Source of the DNA: JAPPHA01 sp963664045
GTDB taxonomy: Bacteria; Pseudomonadota; Alphaproteobacteria; Rhodobacterales; Rhodobacteraceae
Direction: 5' to 3'
DNA: 64,000 bases
Assembly (NCBI GenBank): GCA_963664045.2
Contig: CAXXGT010000013.1
Location: 62,001-126,000, forward strand
Positions 47,149 through 55,129 of the stretch are shown here, in pieces (position 1 is the stretch's first letter; each line of letters begins with the position of its first letter). The position numbers were made by a program, and so were the translations under genes. The notes under the pieces were generated by a model, which did not search any database, was not told the DNA's origin, and was given only the letters and a program-made list of their open reading frames with translations.

Positions 47149-48420
47149 TCAGTCCTCCCCGCCATCGGTGTCGATGCTGGAGAAGGAGATCGCGTTGTCG
47201 CGCTTCACCCGGGCATTTGCGTTGAGCTCGAGGGGCCATGCCTGCCCGGCATCCTCGCCATCCGCCACGACGAGGATCGGGCGGCCCGGCGGCGCCGCGG
47301 GATCGAACCGCAGGGTGACCTTCCGCCCGACGAGGCCGGTATCGACCTCGTAGAGCCGGTTCCGGAGGCTGACGACCCGGTCCTTGCTGACCTTGCGCAC
47401 CGCCTCGTCGAGGAACAGGTCGTCGAGATCGACGCTGCCGTCCACGAGGCGGACATCGAGGGCTTTCGCGGCCCATGCGTCCGCCGGTGTCATGCCCTCG
47501 AGACCGCGATGGGGCGTGTGATGGTACTCTCCCTCGACCCAGGCGGCGAGACGGCGGTTGAGGATGTCGAGGCTGGCAGTATCCGCTGCTTCAAGGCCCG
47601 GCAGGAAGCGTTGGCGTACGGTTCTTATATACCTTTCCACCTTTCCTTTTCCGGCGGCGTGGTACGGACGCGCATGGATCAGGGCGATGCCGAGACGGGC
47701 GCAGACGAGATCGAGGCGCCGCGAACGGTACGCACTTCCATTGTCGACGAACAGTTTCCCGGGAATTCCGCGACGCAGGAGAGCCTGCCTGAACACCGGG
47801 AGGAAGTCGTTGATGCCCTCGGAGAAGGCGAAGGCCGACCATGGCACGATGCGGGTCGCGTCGTCGATCATGACGATCATGTAGGTCTTGCGCCGGCGGC
47901 GCCCGTCGCCGCACTTCGGGCCGTGCATGATATCCGATTGCCAGAGGTCGCCGGCATGGGCATGGGCGAAGCGCCTGAGGTCCGGCGGCGCCCGTTCCGG
48001 GGTCATCAACCCCTCGGCGTGGAACAGGCGGTAGGCGGCCGAGAGCGAGACCGGGTCGGAGAACCCGTCCGTCTGTTCGGCGCGTGCGACCACGTCGCGG
48101 ACGGAAAGTTCGGGATGGTCCCTGCGGATGGAGATCAGCAGCTCCGCGGCCTCGACCGTGAGACGCCGGGACTTGCCGCGGTCGCTGCGCGGCCCGGGCT
48201 TGAGGGCGTCGAGACCGCCACGCCGCCAGGCCCGCTGCCAGTGCAGGATGGTACCCTCCGCAACCCGGGTGCGGCTGGTGCCGGGAATCACCCACGCCTT
48301 GCCGGCAAGACGGCGCACTTCGGCCATCCGCGCCGGTCCGGCGAGGTCGATGAGGGGGGCGATGACGCGATAGCGGAACATCGCCACGTCAAGTCGATGT
48401 CTTTCGGTGTTCTGGCTCAT
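47149..48420 (-). CDS. TnsB/MuA-like DDE integrase (rve core)
   Basis: The 423 residues include two N-terminal helix-turn-helix regions (about 30-140), an rve catalytic core with D163 (LWQSDIMHG), D226 (LFVDNGSAY) and E262 (GKGKVERYIR), and a C-terminal beta domain (about 340-423) like that of Mu transposase. It is complete, with GGGAGA about 9 bases before ATG 48420. It should cut and join the Z ends. TnsA is absent, so movement may be replicative, as in Mu or Tn5053. Confidence 0.9.
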   Translation of the reverse strand: MSQNTERHRLDVAMFRYRVIAPLIDLAGPARMAEVRRLAGKAWVIPGTSRTRVAEGTILHWQRAWRRGGLDALKPGPRSDRGKSRRLTVEAAELLISIRRDHPELSVRDVVARAEQTDGFSDPVSLSAAYRLFHAEGLMTPERAPPDLRRFAHAHAGDLWQSDIMHGPKCGDGRRRRKTYMIVMIDDATRIVPWSAFAFSEGINDFLPVFRQALLRRGIPGKLFVDNGSAYRSRRLDLVCARLGIALIHARPYHAAGKGKVERYIRTVRQRFLPGLEAADTASLDILNRRLAAWVEGEYHHTPHRGLEGMTPADAWAAKALDVRLVDGSVDLDDLFLDEAVRKVSKDRVVSLRNRLYEVDTGLVGRKVTLRFDPAAPPGRPILVVADGEDAGQAWPLELNANARVKRDNAISFSSIDTDGGED

Positions 48421-48463
48421 GCCTGGTCTCCCTTTCGGTTGGATCGGGCAGGCATAGCGCCGC

Positions 48464-48732
48464 TCAGGCCGGCGGATCAGGCCCCATCATGTGTTGGTCG
48501 GCCGGATTCGAAATCGGCGCCGGATCAATCCGCACGCCGAAGCCCAGTGGAGGCGCCAGATTCCGGAGATGTGACGCCGCATGGCCGCGCAGTTCGACGA
48601 GAAGCCGCGTGGTTCCGAGATGGCCCCTGAGCGCCGTCACCGACGCCGCGCAACCGGCGAACAGCTCCGGCAGCAGGGTGATCACCGTCACCAGGCAGGC
48701 AACGACCAGGTCGCGCCGGCCCTTGAGCCAGC
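48464..48732 (-). pseudogene. zinc-binding protein of transposon Z, C-terminal part (cut by W)
   Basis: The frame enters from the 8-bp duplication as RWLKGRRDLVVACLVTVITL and runs through TALRGHLGTTRLLVELRGH to a stop at 48464, 43 bp before the integrase start. Joined with 54358-54699 it makes one continuous protein of about 202 residues, which shows that W split a working gene. The gene was the first of the Z operon. Confidence 0.7.
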
Positions 48733-48990
48733 GTAAGCGGGTAAACGGCGACGTCTGTTGATTTCGCCTGGTTTCTGGTTTCGTCCTGTCGGCTGCGGCC
48801 GATCCTGCGGCCTGACATTCTCCAATTTGCTGCTGCTGCGCCGTTTTTTCCGTTTGACACGATAGGGCGCCGGGGCTATTCCCGGCGAATCAAGACGAAT
48901 CATCGGGGAGAACGGCCATGGGCGCATGGTTTGGATCGAAAGCGACCTCTGGTCTTTGCCAACCGCTCATCGCGATGTGTCCGCCGCATG
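48733..48990 (+). repeat. 258-bp inverted repeat, left copy (partner 54100-54357)
   Basis: This stretch equals the reverse complement of 54100-54357 as far as I can read base by base. It includes the IS66 terminus, an untranslated leader of 185 bp and the first 24 codons of the adenine methylase. Identity stops at CCGCCGCATG. It is the stub of a left IS66 copy. Such long inverted repeats can promote inversion of the DNA between them. Confidence 0.85.
48918..48990 (+). pseudogene. DNA adenine methylase, 5' fragment
   Basis: The 24 codons MGAWFGSKATSGLCQ... to CPPH duplicate the start of the intact methylase at 54172 and then run into unrelated sequence and a stop. It belongs to the truncated left IS66 copy. 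Confidence 0.8.
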
Positions 48991-49039
48991 GCTAAGTCGA
49001 GTAAGCGTTCGGCGAAGGCGTGATGTTGTTGTCTGTTGT

Positions 49040-49933
49040 CTATTGATTGAGGATTCTTTTCCAGTCTTTTCTGAGCGGGCAGAGCCAGATGTCTTTCCTG
49101 GGCTTTGCGAATTCATTCTTTCTGTCGTATTTGCCCCGCCCCTTTGTTGTTCCGACATGGATCCATCCGGACGCCTTGTAGGTGATCCCTGAGAAGCGCG
49201 GGGTTTCGACGAAGGTTTCCATCAGGACCGGGGAGATGTTGTGGTGGCTTTGCCAGTCCTTCGGCAGTTGGCGCCGCGCCCGGGAGAGGATGTGGGAGGC
49301 GAGACCTGGAATCCGGATCCATGGCATGATGAGATATCGGGCATTGTTGATCACGCGGTACAGGTTCCGCTCCCGGACTTCCGGAGACCATCCGATGAAG
49401 GCATCGCGGGGTGCGGTCTTCCATGCGGCGGCCGAGAAGCCGAGCATGGCCAGCGGCCGGCCCTCCCGGTCCTGGACCGCATAGCGCATCTGTGCACCGA
49501 TGAGGGGCGTGTAACCGAGGTAGTGCCAGCGGGCGATGAAGCCGTTCCAGGCGACACTGGCGGCACGGCCGGCGCCGGTGACCCTGACCAGGCGGACCGG
49601 GCGCACCGCGTCCAGGGTCTCCGGCATCGGCGTCTGCGGCGGGTCGGTTTCCGGGCCGAACTCCGGAACCCGCCGCGGCCGCGGTCCGTGTCGCGGCGGC
49701 GGCAGTGTGATGATCCCGTCCCGGTGCATCCTCAGCATGGTGAGCCGGGCCATCATGGCCCTGAGTTCGCCGTCGGGCTTGACCCAGCCGATGGCGCGGC
49801 AGAACGCGCGCGCCAGCCCGGCACGGGTCTGTTGCGGGGAGGCCGCGATCAGGTCCCGCATCAGCGCCATCTCGCCGGTGGTGAAGTCACGCCCGTGGTA
49901 ACGGCACGCGATCGTGGTGTTGTCCGCGGTCAT
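49040..49933 (-). CDS. stand-alone DUF4338 (DruA-like) protein coupled to IS66 transposase
   Basis: The 297-residue protein from MTADNTTIACRYHGRDFT has an N-terminal helical domain (to about 115) and the DUF4338 core: RWHYLGYTPLIGAQMRYAV, DAFIGWSPEVRERNLYRV, NNARYLIMPWIR, LMETFVETPRFSGITYKASGW and a GRGKYDRK segment. Family members include DruA of the Druantia anti-phage system. The start overlaps the transposase stop (ATGA), so the two are translated together, and no other Druantia gene is present. A role as a transposition accessory factor is inferred. Confidence 0.85.
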   Translation of the reverse strand: MTADNTTIACRYHGRDFTTGEMALMRDLIAASPQQTRAGLARAFCRAIGWVKPDGELRAMMARLTMLRMHRDGIITLPPPRHGPRPRRVPEFGPETDPPQTPMPETLDAVRPVRLVRVTGAGRAASVAWNGFIARWHYLGYTPLIGAQMRYAVQDREGRPLAMLGFSAAAWKTAPRDAFIGWSPEVRERNLYRVINNARYLIMPWIRIPGLASHILSRARRQLPKDWQSHHNISPVLMETFVETPRFSGITYKASGWIHVGTTKGRGKYDRKNEFAKPRKDIWLCPLRKDWKRILNQ

Positions 49934-51062
49934 TGCGTGGCCTTGAGTTGTCGGCGCCTGTCTTCGTCCATCGACCATGGCAGCCAGGGTGAGAGGTCGT
50001 CCGGAGGCTGGCCGCCGTTGCCCGCGCAGGCCGAGAGCCAGTCGTCGAGCCACGTGCGGACATCGATCCCGTTCATCCGCAGGGTCTCGATGATCCCGTA
50101 CATCATGGCGGAGTACCGGGCGCCTTCCAGGCTGTCGGAGCCGAACGACAGCTTCCGCCCGATCACGGGACCGCGCTGGATTCTTTCAGGCAAATTGTTG
50201 TCCATGGGAATGTCCGGCCTGTCGACGAACACGCAGAGCCCGCCGCGATGCCGCACCAGCGAGTTGAGCGCCTTCGCTCGCCGGTCCGAACCGGCAGGCC
50301 CCGCGCGTTCCGTCTCCGCGAGGGCGAACAGCTTGTCGACCGCGCGTTGCAGTTGACGATGTGCAATCCCGAACTTTCGCGACTGCTGATCCATCCCCGC
50401 TTCCGGGTCGTAGTGTTTCAGCCGGACCCTGTTCAGGTGGAATAGTTTCCCGATCCGGTCCAGCCACCGGTTCTCCCATGCCTCCAGGGCGTCATTGCCG
50501 GCCGCGGCCTCGATGAATTTGCGGCGAACATGGACCCAGCACCAGGCCAGGATCAGGATGCCGCCGAGAACGCGCGCGAGTTTCTTGTAGGCCGAGTAGG
50601 CGTCACAAACCAGGACCGTGCCGGCACCGACGCCGGCGAACAGCTTGCCGGCCGCCTCGGCATTGCGCCGCGCGTCCACCTGGAACCACACCGCATCCCG
50701 GGAGACCGCACACCACAGCCAGGCCCGGCTGGTGCCACGGATGGCCTTGAGGGATTGAACCCGCCAGCCGGTTTCGTCGCCCTGAAGCACCGAGGCCGCT
50801 TTCAGGTGGGCGAGGATCGCCTGCGACAGCGGGTCGAACAACGGCATCAGCCTGTGAATGCTGTCGCCCAGGGTCCCGGCCGAGATGGGCACCCCCTGGT
50901 CACGCATCCATGCCGCGACCCGGTTCAGCGGACGGTGGAAGGCGTAACGCTCGAGCAGGAAACAGACCCAGAAGCTGATCCCATAGGAGGAGCCGGGAAA
51001 CAGCCGGGGAACCGGTGGCGCCACCACCTCCTTCGGCGCCGACGCACAGCTGCAGGTGCGCC
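49930..51062 (-). pseudogene. IS66 transposase of element U, N-terminus lost
   Basis: About 377 residues of an IS66 DDE transposase remain, from the zinc-finger region (CSCASAPKEVVAPPVPRLFPGS) through LQGDETGW, VCDAYSAYKKLA and the late DIPMDNNLPERIQRGPVIGRK. The normal N-terminal leucine-zipper and basic parts are missing because W2 begins at 51063; a spurious start in W2 could add 24 foreign residues. Probably inactive. Confidence 0.85.
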
Positions 51063-51160
51063 GTAAGCGGGTAAATGGCGACGTCTGATAATTCGGTTGC
51101 TCACGCGAGGGTTGGGTGGGGATAATTCCGGTCATTCATCAATGATCGGAGGAAATTGTC

Positions 51161-51445
51161 ATGTCAGGTTTGAATGGTTCGGCTGGTTCCCGTCGTGCGC
51201 CGGTGGTGCGCAGCGCAGACGAGTGGAGCGGCATCATGGCGGACTTCGAGCGCTCGGGGCTGTCGCAACGGGAGTTTTGCGAGTCCCGTGGGCTGTCCTC
51301 GAAGACCTTCTCGAACTGGCGGTGCCGTCTCCGCCCTGGGGGCGGGAAGGGATCCTTTGTCGAGCTTGCGCCGCCGGTTTCCTCGGGCTGGGACGTCGAG
51401 CTTGACCTGGGCGACGGGGTTGTCCTGCGGGTTCGGCGGTCGTGA
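51161..51445 (+). CDS. tnpA: IS66 accessory protein TnpA
   Basis: This 94-residue protein has WSGIMADFERSGLSQREFCES and GLSSKTFSNWRCRL, the helix-turn-helix block of IS66 TnpA, and a short beta tail. It starts about 100 bp inside the left end. Its stop overlaps the tnpB start. It is required, with TnpB, for IS66 transposition in the best-known elements. Confidence 0.88.
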   Translation: MSGLNGSAGSRRAPVVRSADEWSGIMADFERSGLSQREFCESRGLSSKTFSNWRCRLRPGGGKGSFVELAPPVSSGWDVELDLGDGVVLRVRRS

Positions 51446-51807
51446 TGCTCGGCGGCTGGCCGCGGGGCGGCATCTGGCTGTCGACGGACCCGGCCGACAT
51501 GCGGCGCAGTTTCGACGGGCTGTGCGCGCTGGTGTCGGGCCATCTCGGGTGCAATCCGGCCGATGGACGCTGGTACGTGTTCGTCAACCGGCGCCGGACC
51601 ATCGTAAAGGTCCTGGGCTTCGAGCGGGGCGGCTTCTTCATCTGGTCCAAGCGCCTGGAGCAGGGCCTGTTCGCCCCGCCTCCGGCCTCCGGCCATGCGG
51701 CGCTTGCATTGTCTTCGACCGAGTTGATGGCCCTGATCGACGGCATCGACGTCACCGTTCGCCGCCGTCGCAAGCGTTACGGCGGTCCCCGGCTGGCGTC
51801 CGGGTGA
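51445..51807 (+). CDS. tnpB: IS66 accessory protein TnpB
   Basis: The 120 residues contain GGIWLSTDPADMRRSFDGLCALV, GRWYVFVNRRRTIVKVLGFERGGFFIWSKRLEQG, the full IS66 Orf2 pattern. I use ATG 51445, which overlaps the tnpA stop by one base; GTG 51442 is an alternative. The C-terminus overlaps the end of the opposite-strand transposase gene by 31 bp. Confidence 0.92.
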   Translation: MLGGWPRGGIWLSTDPADMRRSFDGLCALVSGHLGCNPADGRWYVFVNRRRTIVKVLGFERGGFFIWSKRLEQGLFAPPPASGHAALALSSTELMALIDGIDVTVRRRRKRYGGPRLASG

Positions 51808-53510
51808 GCCCGGACGACGGTCATGTCGATGCTGCCGGTCATCGGGGTGTCGGCGAAGAGGTCCTTCCACAGGCGTGGCGTCAGTTCGTGGACCCGGTCG
51901 GCCGGATGGGTGTCGATGCGCTGGAAGACATCGCCCAGATAGGTTGCAGGGCTGATCCCGAGCAGGAAACAGGTGGCGACGAGGCTGTTGACGATCCCGA
52001 CGTTCCGTGCGCCGGATTCTGTCCAGGAAAAAAGCCAGTTCTTCTGTCCCAGCTTGATGCGGCGCAGTGCGCGCTCGACACCATTCGAGTCGATCGGCAC
52101 CAACGGGTCTTCGAGGAACACCTCGAGGGCCTGCTGGCGTTCGACGGCGTAGGTGACCGCCCGGCGGATCGGGTGCTTCGGCGTCAGCGCCGGGTCCCCG
52201 AGCGTCCGCTCACACCATTGCCAGAAGGCGTCGACCAGCGGGCGGGTGCGGGTGCGCCGCGCCTCCAGGCGTTCAGGCGGCGGCCGGGTACGGAATTCCT
52301 TCTCGATCCCGTACATGCCCCCGATCAGATCCAGCGCCTTCCCGGCGAACACCGGATGGTTGTCCAGCTGCTCCTCGAAATTGCGCCTCGTATGCGCCCA
52401 GCAATTTTGCTGCCTCACCGCCTCCCCCCGCGCCTCGGCGTAAGCCGCGTAGGCGCCGTAGCCGTCGCTGACCAGCGTGCCCTCGAAATCGCCGAGGAAC
52501 CGCGCGACATGGTGGTGGGCGCGGGAGGGCGCGAAGTGGAACACCACTTCGTCCCGGTCGCCGAGCACCGGCCAGTAGTAGCATTGTTTCATCTTGCCCG
52601 GCCTGTCCGGGTCGCGCCCGGCCCGCACCGGCGTCTCGTCCATGACGATGACGGAACTTTCCAGAACCGAGCGGCACTGGGCCTCGAACACCGGCTCCAG
52701 CAGCGAGATCGCCCGGTTGGCCCAGCCACTCAGGGACTTGCGGCTGACGGTGATCCCGCTCTCGGCCAGCATCTGGTGCTGGCGGTAGAGGGGGAGATGC
52801 CAGGCGAACTTGTCGACCAGCATTCCGGCGATAAAGCTCACATCGGCGCAGGAGCTCTTGAACACGCCCTCGACGGCCGGGGCGCAGACCAGGGCGCCGG
52901 AGGATCTGATCTTCGCCTTCTTGTAATGGTAACGCAGCACCACGTGGCGGATCGGCACCGATGCCAGCTTGCAGCACACCCGCTCGGAGATGATGTCGTA
53001 TTCACCCTCCGCCAGCCCCTCGATCTCCGGCGGCATCACGTCGATGTCGATCACCGTCGCCTCGGGGCCGAAGCGCAGCCCGGTGCCGTTGACGGCATCG
53101 CCACGATCCTTCTTGCGCCCGTTGACGCCGCCCCGGGGCTTCTTTTCGGCTTTCTTTTCGGCCTCGCCTTTCCTTTCGGCTTCGGGCTCATCCTCCCCGG
53201 CATCCGGCGATGCGGCGCCATCGGAGGCGGCGTCGGCGTTGCGGCGCTTCTCCGAGCGCCGGCCGTACTGCTGGCGCTCGTAGCGGGCGAGCTGGTCGCG
53301 AAGCGCACTGTTCTTCGCCACTTCCTCGGTGAGCTTGTCCTGTAGCGCGGCAATGATCGTCGACTGCGTCCCGGCAAGCCCGAACAACTCCCTGAACAGG
53401 GAGACAGCCCCCCGCAGCAGGCCGCCGCCGCCCAGCCCCGCGAACTCCGCATGGAGCCCGTCGAGCCTCTGGCGGACCGCATCCGGGTCGTGAGGGTCGA
53501 TCCCGCTCAT
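51777..53510 (-). CDS. tnpC: IS66 family transposase (TnpC)
   Basis: The 577 residues start MSGIDPHDPDAV at 53510, sharing ATGA with the methylase stop. A coiled coil (about 55-80) is followed by the QQYGRRSEKRR motif, an acidic/basic linker and the DDE core: MDETPVRAG, VSDGYGAYAAY, and SNGVERALRRIKLG with the catalytic Glu. A complete C-terminal domain follows. It appears intact. Confidence 0.92.
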   Translation of the reverse strand: MSGIDPHDPDAVRQRLDGLHAEFAGLGGGGLLRGAVSLFRELFGLAGTQSTIIAALQDKLTEEVAKNSALRDQLARYERQQYGRRSEKRRNADAASDGAASPDAGEDEPEAERKGEAEKKAEKKPRGGVNGRKKDRGDAVNGTGLRFGPEATVIDIDVMPPEIEGLAEGEYDIISERVCCKLASVPIRHVVLRYHYKKAKIRSSGALVCAPAVEGVFKSSCADVSFIAGMLVDKFAWHLPLYRQHQMLAESGITVSRKSLSGWANRAISLLEPVFEAQCRSVLESSVIVMDETPVRAGRDPDRPGKMKQCYYWPVLGDRDEVVFHFAPSRAHHHVARFLGDFEGTLVSDGYGAYAAYAEARGEAVRQQNCWAHTRRNFEEQLDNHPVFAGKALDLIGGMYGIEKEFRTRPPPERLEARRTRTRPLVDAFWQWCERTLGDPALTPKHPIRRAVTYAVERQQALEVFLEDPLVPIDSNGVERALRRIKLGQKNWLFSWTESGARNVGIVNSLVATCFLLGISPATYLGDVFQRIDTHPADRVHELTPRLWKDLFADTPMTGSIDMTVVRAHPDASRGPP

Positions 53511-54172
53511 TCCTCCGCCTCCTCCGCCATGATCGCCGCCAGCACCGCCAGGCGCTCGCCCCGGGGCATCGCCGCGTAGCGCCGCCCCCAGCTCGCCGCC
53601 TTGCGCTTGACGGTCTGACGGTGGGTGAAATTCCGTCCGGCGAAGGCCGCCCAGTGCACCCGGTCGGGCGCGAAGTTGAACCACAGCTTCTCGGTGACGA
53701 TGCAGGACTGGTTGTTGACCTGGATCTCCAGCGAATGCCAGTCGGAGAGGTGTTCGTCGTAGAGCCGGGACGGATAGCCGGAGACCATCGCCGAACAGGG
53801 CAGCGACTTCAGGATGCCGAGAAGCTCCACATGGTCGGCGTCCGTATAGTCGTAACGGTAGCGGCGCTGCGACTTGCGCGCAGACTGCACGTAGGGCGGG
53901 TCGGCATAGACCAGCTCGCGGCCGTCGAAGTCGAAATCAGACAGGAACGCGTGGCAGCAACCATGGTGAAGCTCGACCGGATAGGCGCAGCTGAAGGTGT
54001 CGATGGCCCGGCGGTTGAGATCGATGCCGATGTTCCTGAGCGCCGGAGGCTTGCGCTTCATGATGGCGCCGCCCCCAAGATGTGTCTCAATATATGCGAC
54101 ATGCGGCGGACACATCGCGATGAGCGGTTGGCAAAGACCAGAGGTCGCTTTCGATCCAAACCATGCGCCCAT
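53507..54172 (-). CDS. DNA adenine methylase (D12 class) carried by IS66 element W2
   Basis: The 221-residue protein has the AdoMet motif near the start (YIETHLGGGAIMKRK), a target-adenine motif DPPYV in ELVYADPPYVQSARK, and a downstream SGYPSRLYDE segment, the order of D12-class N6-adenine methylases such as Dam. The C-terminal 45 residues (WGRRYAAMPRGERLAVLAAIM) look like an added helix. Its stop overlaps the transposase start, so the two are co-translated. No restriction gene is nearby. It may methylate sites at the element ends; that is inference. Confidence 0.85.
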   Translation of the reverse strand: MGAWFGSKATSGLCQPLIAMCPPHVAYIETHLGGGAIMKRKPPALRNIGIDLNRRAIDTFSCAYPVELHHGCCHAFLSDFDFDGRELVYADPPYVQSARKSQRRYRYDYTDADHVELLGILKSLPCSAMVSGYPSRLYDEHLSDWHSLEIQVNNQSCIVTEKLWFNFAPDRVHWAAFAGRNFTHRQTVKRKAASWGRRYAAMPRGERLAVLAAIMAEEAEE

Positions 54173-54357
54173 GGCCGTTCTCCCCGATGATTCGTCTTGA
54201 TTCGCCGGGAATAGCCCCGGCGCCCTATCGTGTCAAACGGAAAAAACGGCGCAGCAGCAGCAAATTGGAGAATGTCAGGCCGCAGGATCGGCCGCAGCCG
54301 ACAGGACGAAACCAGAAACCAGGCGAAATCAACAGACGTCGCCGTTTACCCGCTTAC
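54100..54357 (-). repeat. 258-bp inverted repeat, right copy (partner 48733-48990)
   Basis: This is the intact copy of the repeat, made of the methylase 5' end, its leader and the W2 terminus. See the left copy for details. Confidence 0.85.
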
Positions 54358-54699
54358 GAGCCAGCGGCGGTTCGCCGCCTCCGTCACCACATGGCCGGGA
54401 CGGGCGCTCTCGGCCGCCGCCCGCAGGCTCGGTTCCGTCTCCGCGGCCAGCGCCGCCGCCTCGAGCTCGTCCAGGGTGCCCGGCAGTCGTGCCGCAAAGC
54501 AGCGGGCCAGCAGTGACCATGTCTTGTGAGCGTCAGGGCAGTACCAGCGCGGAATATGGGCATCCCCCCAGCGGGTCTTGCGCCGGTAGGTGCCGTGGCG
54601 GGCGAAACGACAGCCGCCACCGGGGTGTTCGGGACAGCAATCAAGCTTTGCGTCACGCCAGGCTTGCGTGGTAACGTAGTCCTCGCCGGACAGCGACAA
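54358..54699 (-). pseudogene. zinc-binding protein of transposon Z, N-terminal part
   Basis: From a TTG start at 54699 (no ATG lies between it and the upstream stop) the frame reads AWRDAKLDCCPEHPGGGC, RHGTYRRKTRWGDAHIPRWYCP and WSLLARCFAARLPGTLDELE, then VTEAANRRWL at the W junction. The CxxHP..GGC...RHGTY...WYCP pattern is a zinc-ribbon-like unit that I associate with DUF6431-type proteins next to rve/ExeA-type transposon genes. It was probably a DNA-binding partner of the integrase and is now broken by W. Confidence 0.65.
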
Positions 54700-55129
54700 A
54701 TTCCAATCGAGTTGTATGGTCGGCTACTGGCCCGGCGGCAGGCACCGCACGGGCCACCTCTTCTCAAATGCTTCGCACCATGCGGGATCCGGCCCGCGCT
54801 GCCGGGAAGGCGGACCCCCCGCGCCAGGGAGCGTAATCAACCACCCGGCCCAGGCGATCAATCCCGAAAATCAACAAACCCGCCACGCAGGGCGGACACA
54901 TCCGTGACGCTGCCGGGAAAATGCCGCCGGGGAATTCGTCCGGGCCATGACGGAAACAACGCAACCGGGGAAACCGCGTCCGCCATGTTCCGGAAAAGAA
55001 AGCGCTACTGAAAAAACTGCCGGGAAGGAAAAAAGATGTCGCGGACTATTCCAGTTTCCACTCGATCAGGCATCAATCCAATCCGTGACAATCCGGCCAC
55101 TCAACACCGAATCATCCTGCAACCCAACA
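54700..55129. other. right end of transposon Z, non-coding, with candidate integrase sites
   Basis: About 430 bp between the first Z gene and its right end contain no gene. Read inward, text such as TTGATTTTCGGGATTG and GATGATTCGGTG resembles TGATTATTTCGG, TGATTTCTTCGG and TGATTCCGGT in the left end (45195-45305). Multiple short repeats at both ends are expected for TnsB-type binding. The matching is by eye. Confidence 0.4.

Larger units (their letters stand above)
49001..51062 (-). mobile_element. element U: IS66 element with a DUF4338 gene, truncated
   Basis: An IS66-type terminus GTAAGCGTTCGGCGAAGGCG starts at 49001. The element reads leftward with a transposase gene and a DUF4338 gene overlapped by ATGA. 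The other end is lost: at 51062 it meets the terminus of W2, which removed the transposase N-terminus and any tnpA/tnpB. It differs from W2 in its terminal sequence and in its accessory gene. Confidence 0.7.
48733..54357. mobile_element. composite W: inverted IS66 ends, inserted in Z
   Basis: Both outer ends are the same IS66 terminus, GTAAGCGGGTAAACGGCG, in inverted orientation (48733 rightward and 54357 leftward). An exact 8-bp direct repeat GAGCCAGC flanks it (48725-48732 and 54358-54365), the size expected for IS66. Inside are a 258-bp stub of the left IS66 copy, remnants of a second IS66 element (U) with a DUF4338 gene, and a complete IS66 element (W2). The outer duplication shows that the whole 5.6 kb moved as one unit or was rebuilt inside an older insertion. 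Confidence 0.82.
51063..54357. mobile_element. element W2: complete IS66 element carrying dam, with convergent gene pairs
   Basis: Termini are GTAAGCGGGTAAATGGCGAC at 51063 and, read inward from 54357, GTAAGCGGGTAAACGGCGAC. The 3.3-kb element has tnpA and tnpB on the plus strand and dam and the large transposase gene on the minus strand, meeting tail to tail with a 31-bp overlap. In standard IS66 elements all three transposition genes point one way. The right flank is GAGCCAGC; the left flank (GGTGCGCC) does not match it, so the left junction arose by rearrangement or a separate insertion. Confidence 0.8.
45169..55129 (-). mobile_element. transposon Z: Tn7/Mu-like, TnsB-TnsC-Toprim, inserted in Y
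   Basis: The ends are TGTTGAATTTTTCTG at 45169 and, read inward, TGTTGGGTTGCAGG at 55129, i.e. TGT...ACA. Flanking text is CCTG on both sides with TGT/ACA ends, or ACCTGT on both sides if the ends are GTTG...CAAC, so the duplication is 4-6 bp. Both sides rejoin to a continuous Y transposase. Genes, all on the minus strand: a zinc-binding protein (split by W), TnsB-like integrase, TnsC-like ATPase, Toprim protein. Without W it is about 4.3 kb. No TnsA, TniQ, resolvase or cargo is seen. Confidence 0.8.

Noticed and set aside
53507..54172. A restriction-modification system based on the adenine methylase
   Set aside because: There is no endonuclease gene nearby, and the methylase is co-translated with the IS66 transposase inside one element.
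45169..55129. A CRISPR-associated Tn7-like transposon
   Set aside because: No Cas gene, TniQ or repeat-spacer array is seen; only TnsB/TnsC-like, Toprim and zinc-binding genes belong to Z.
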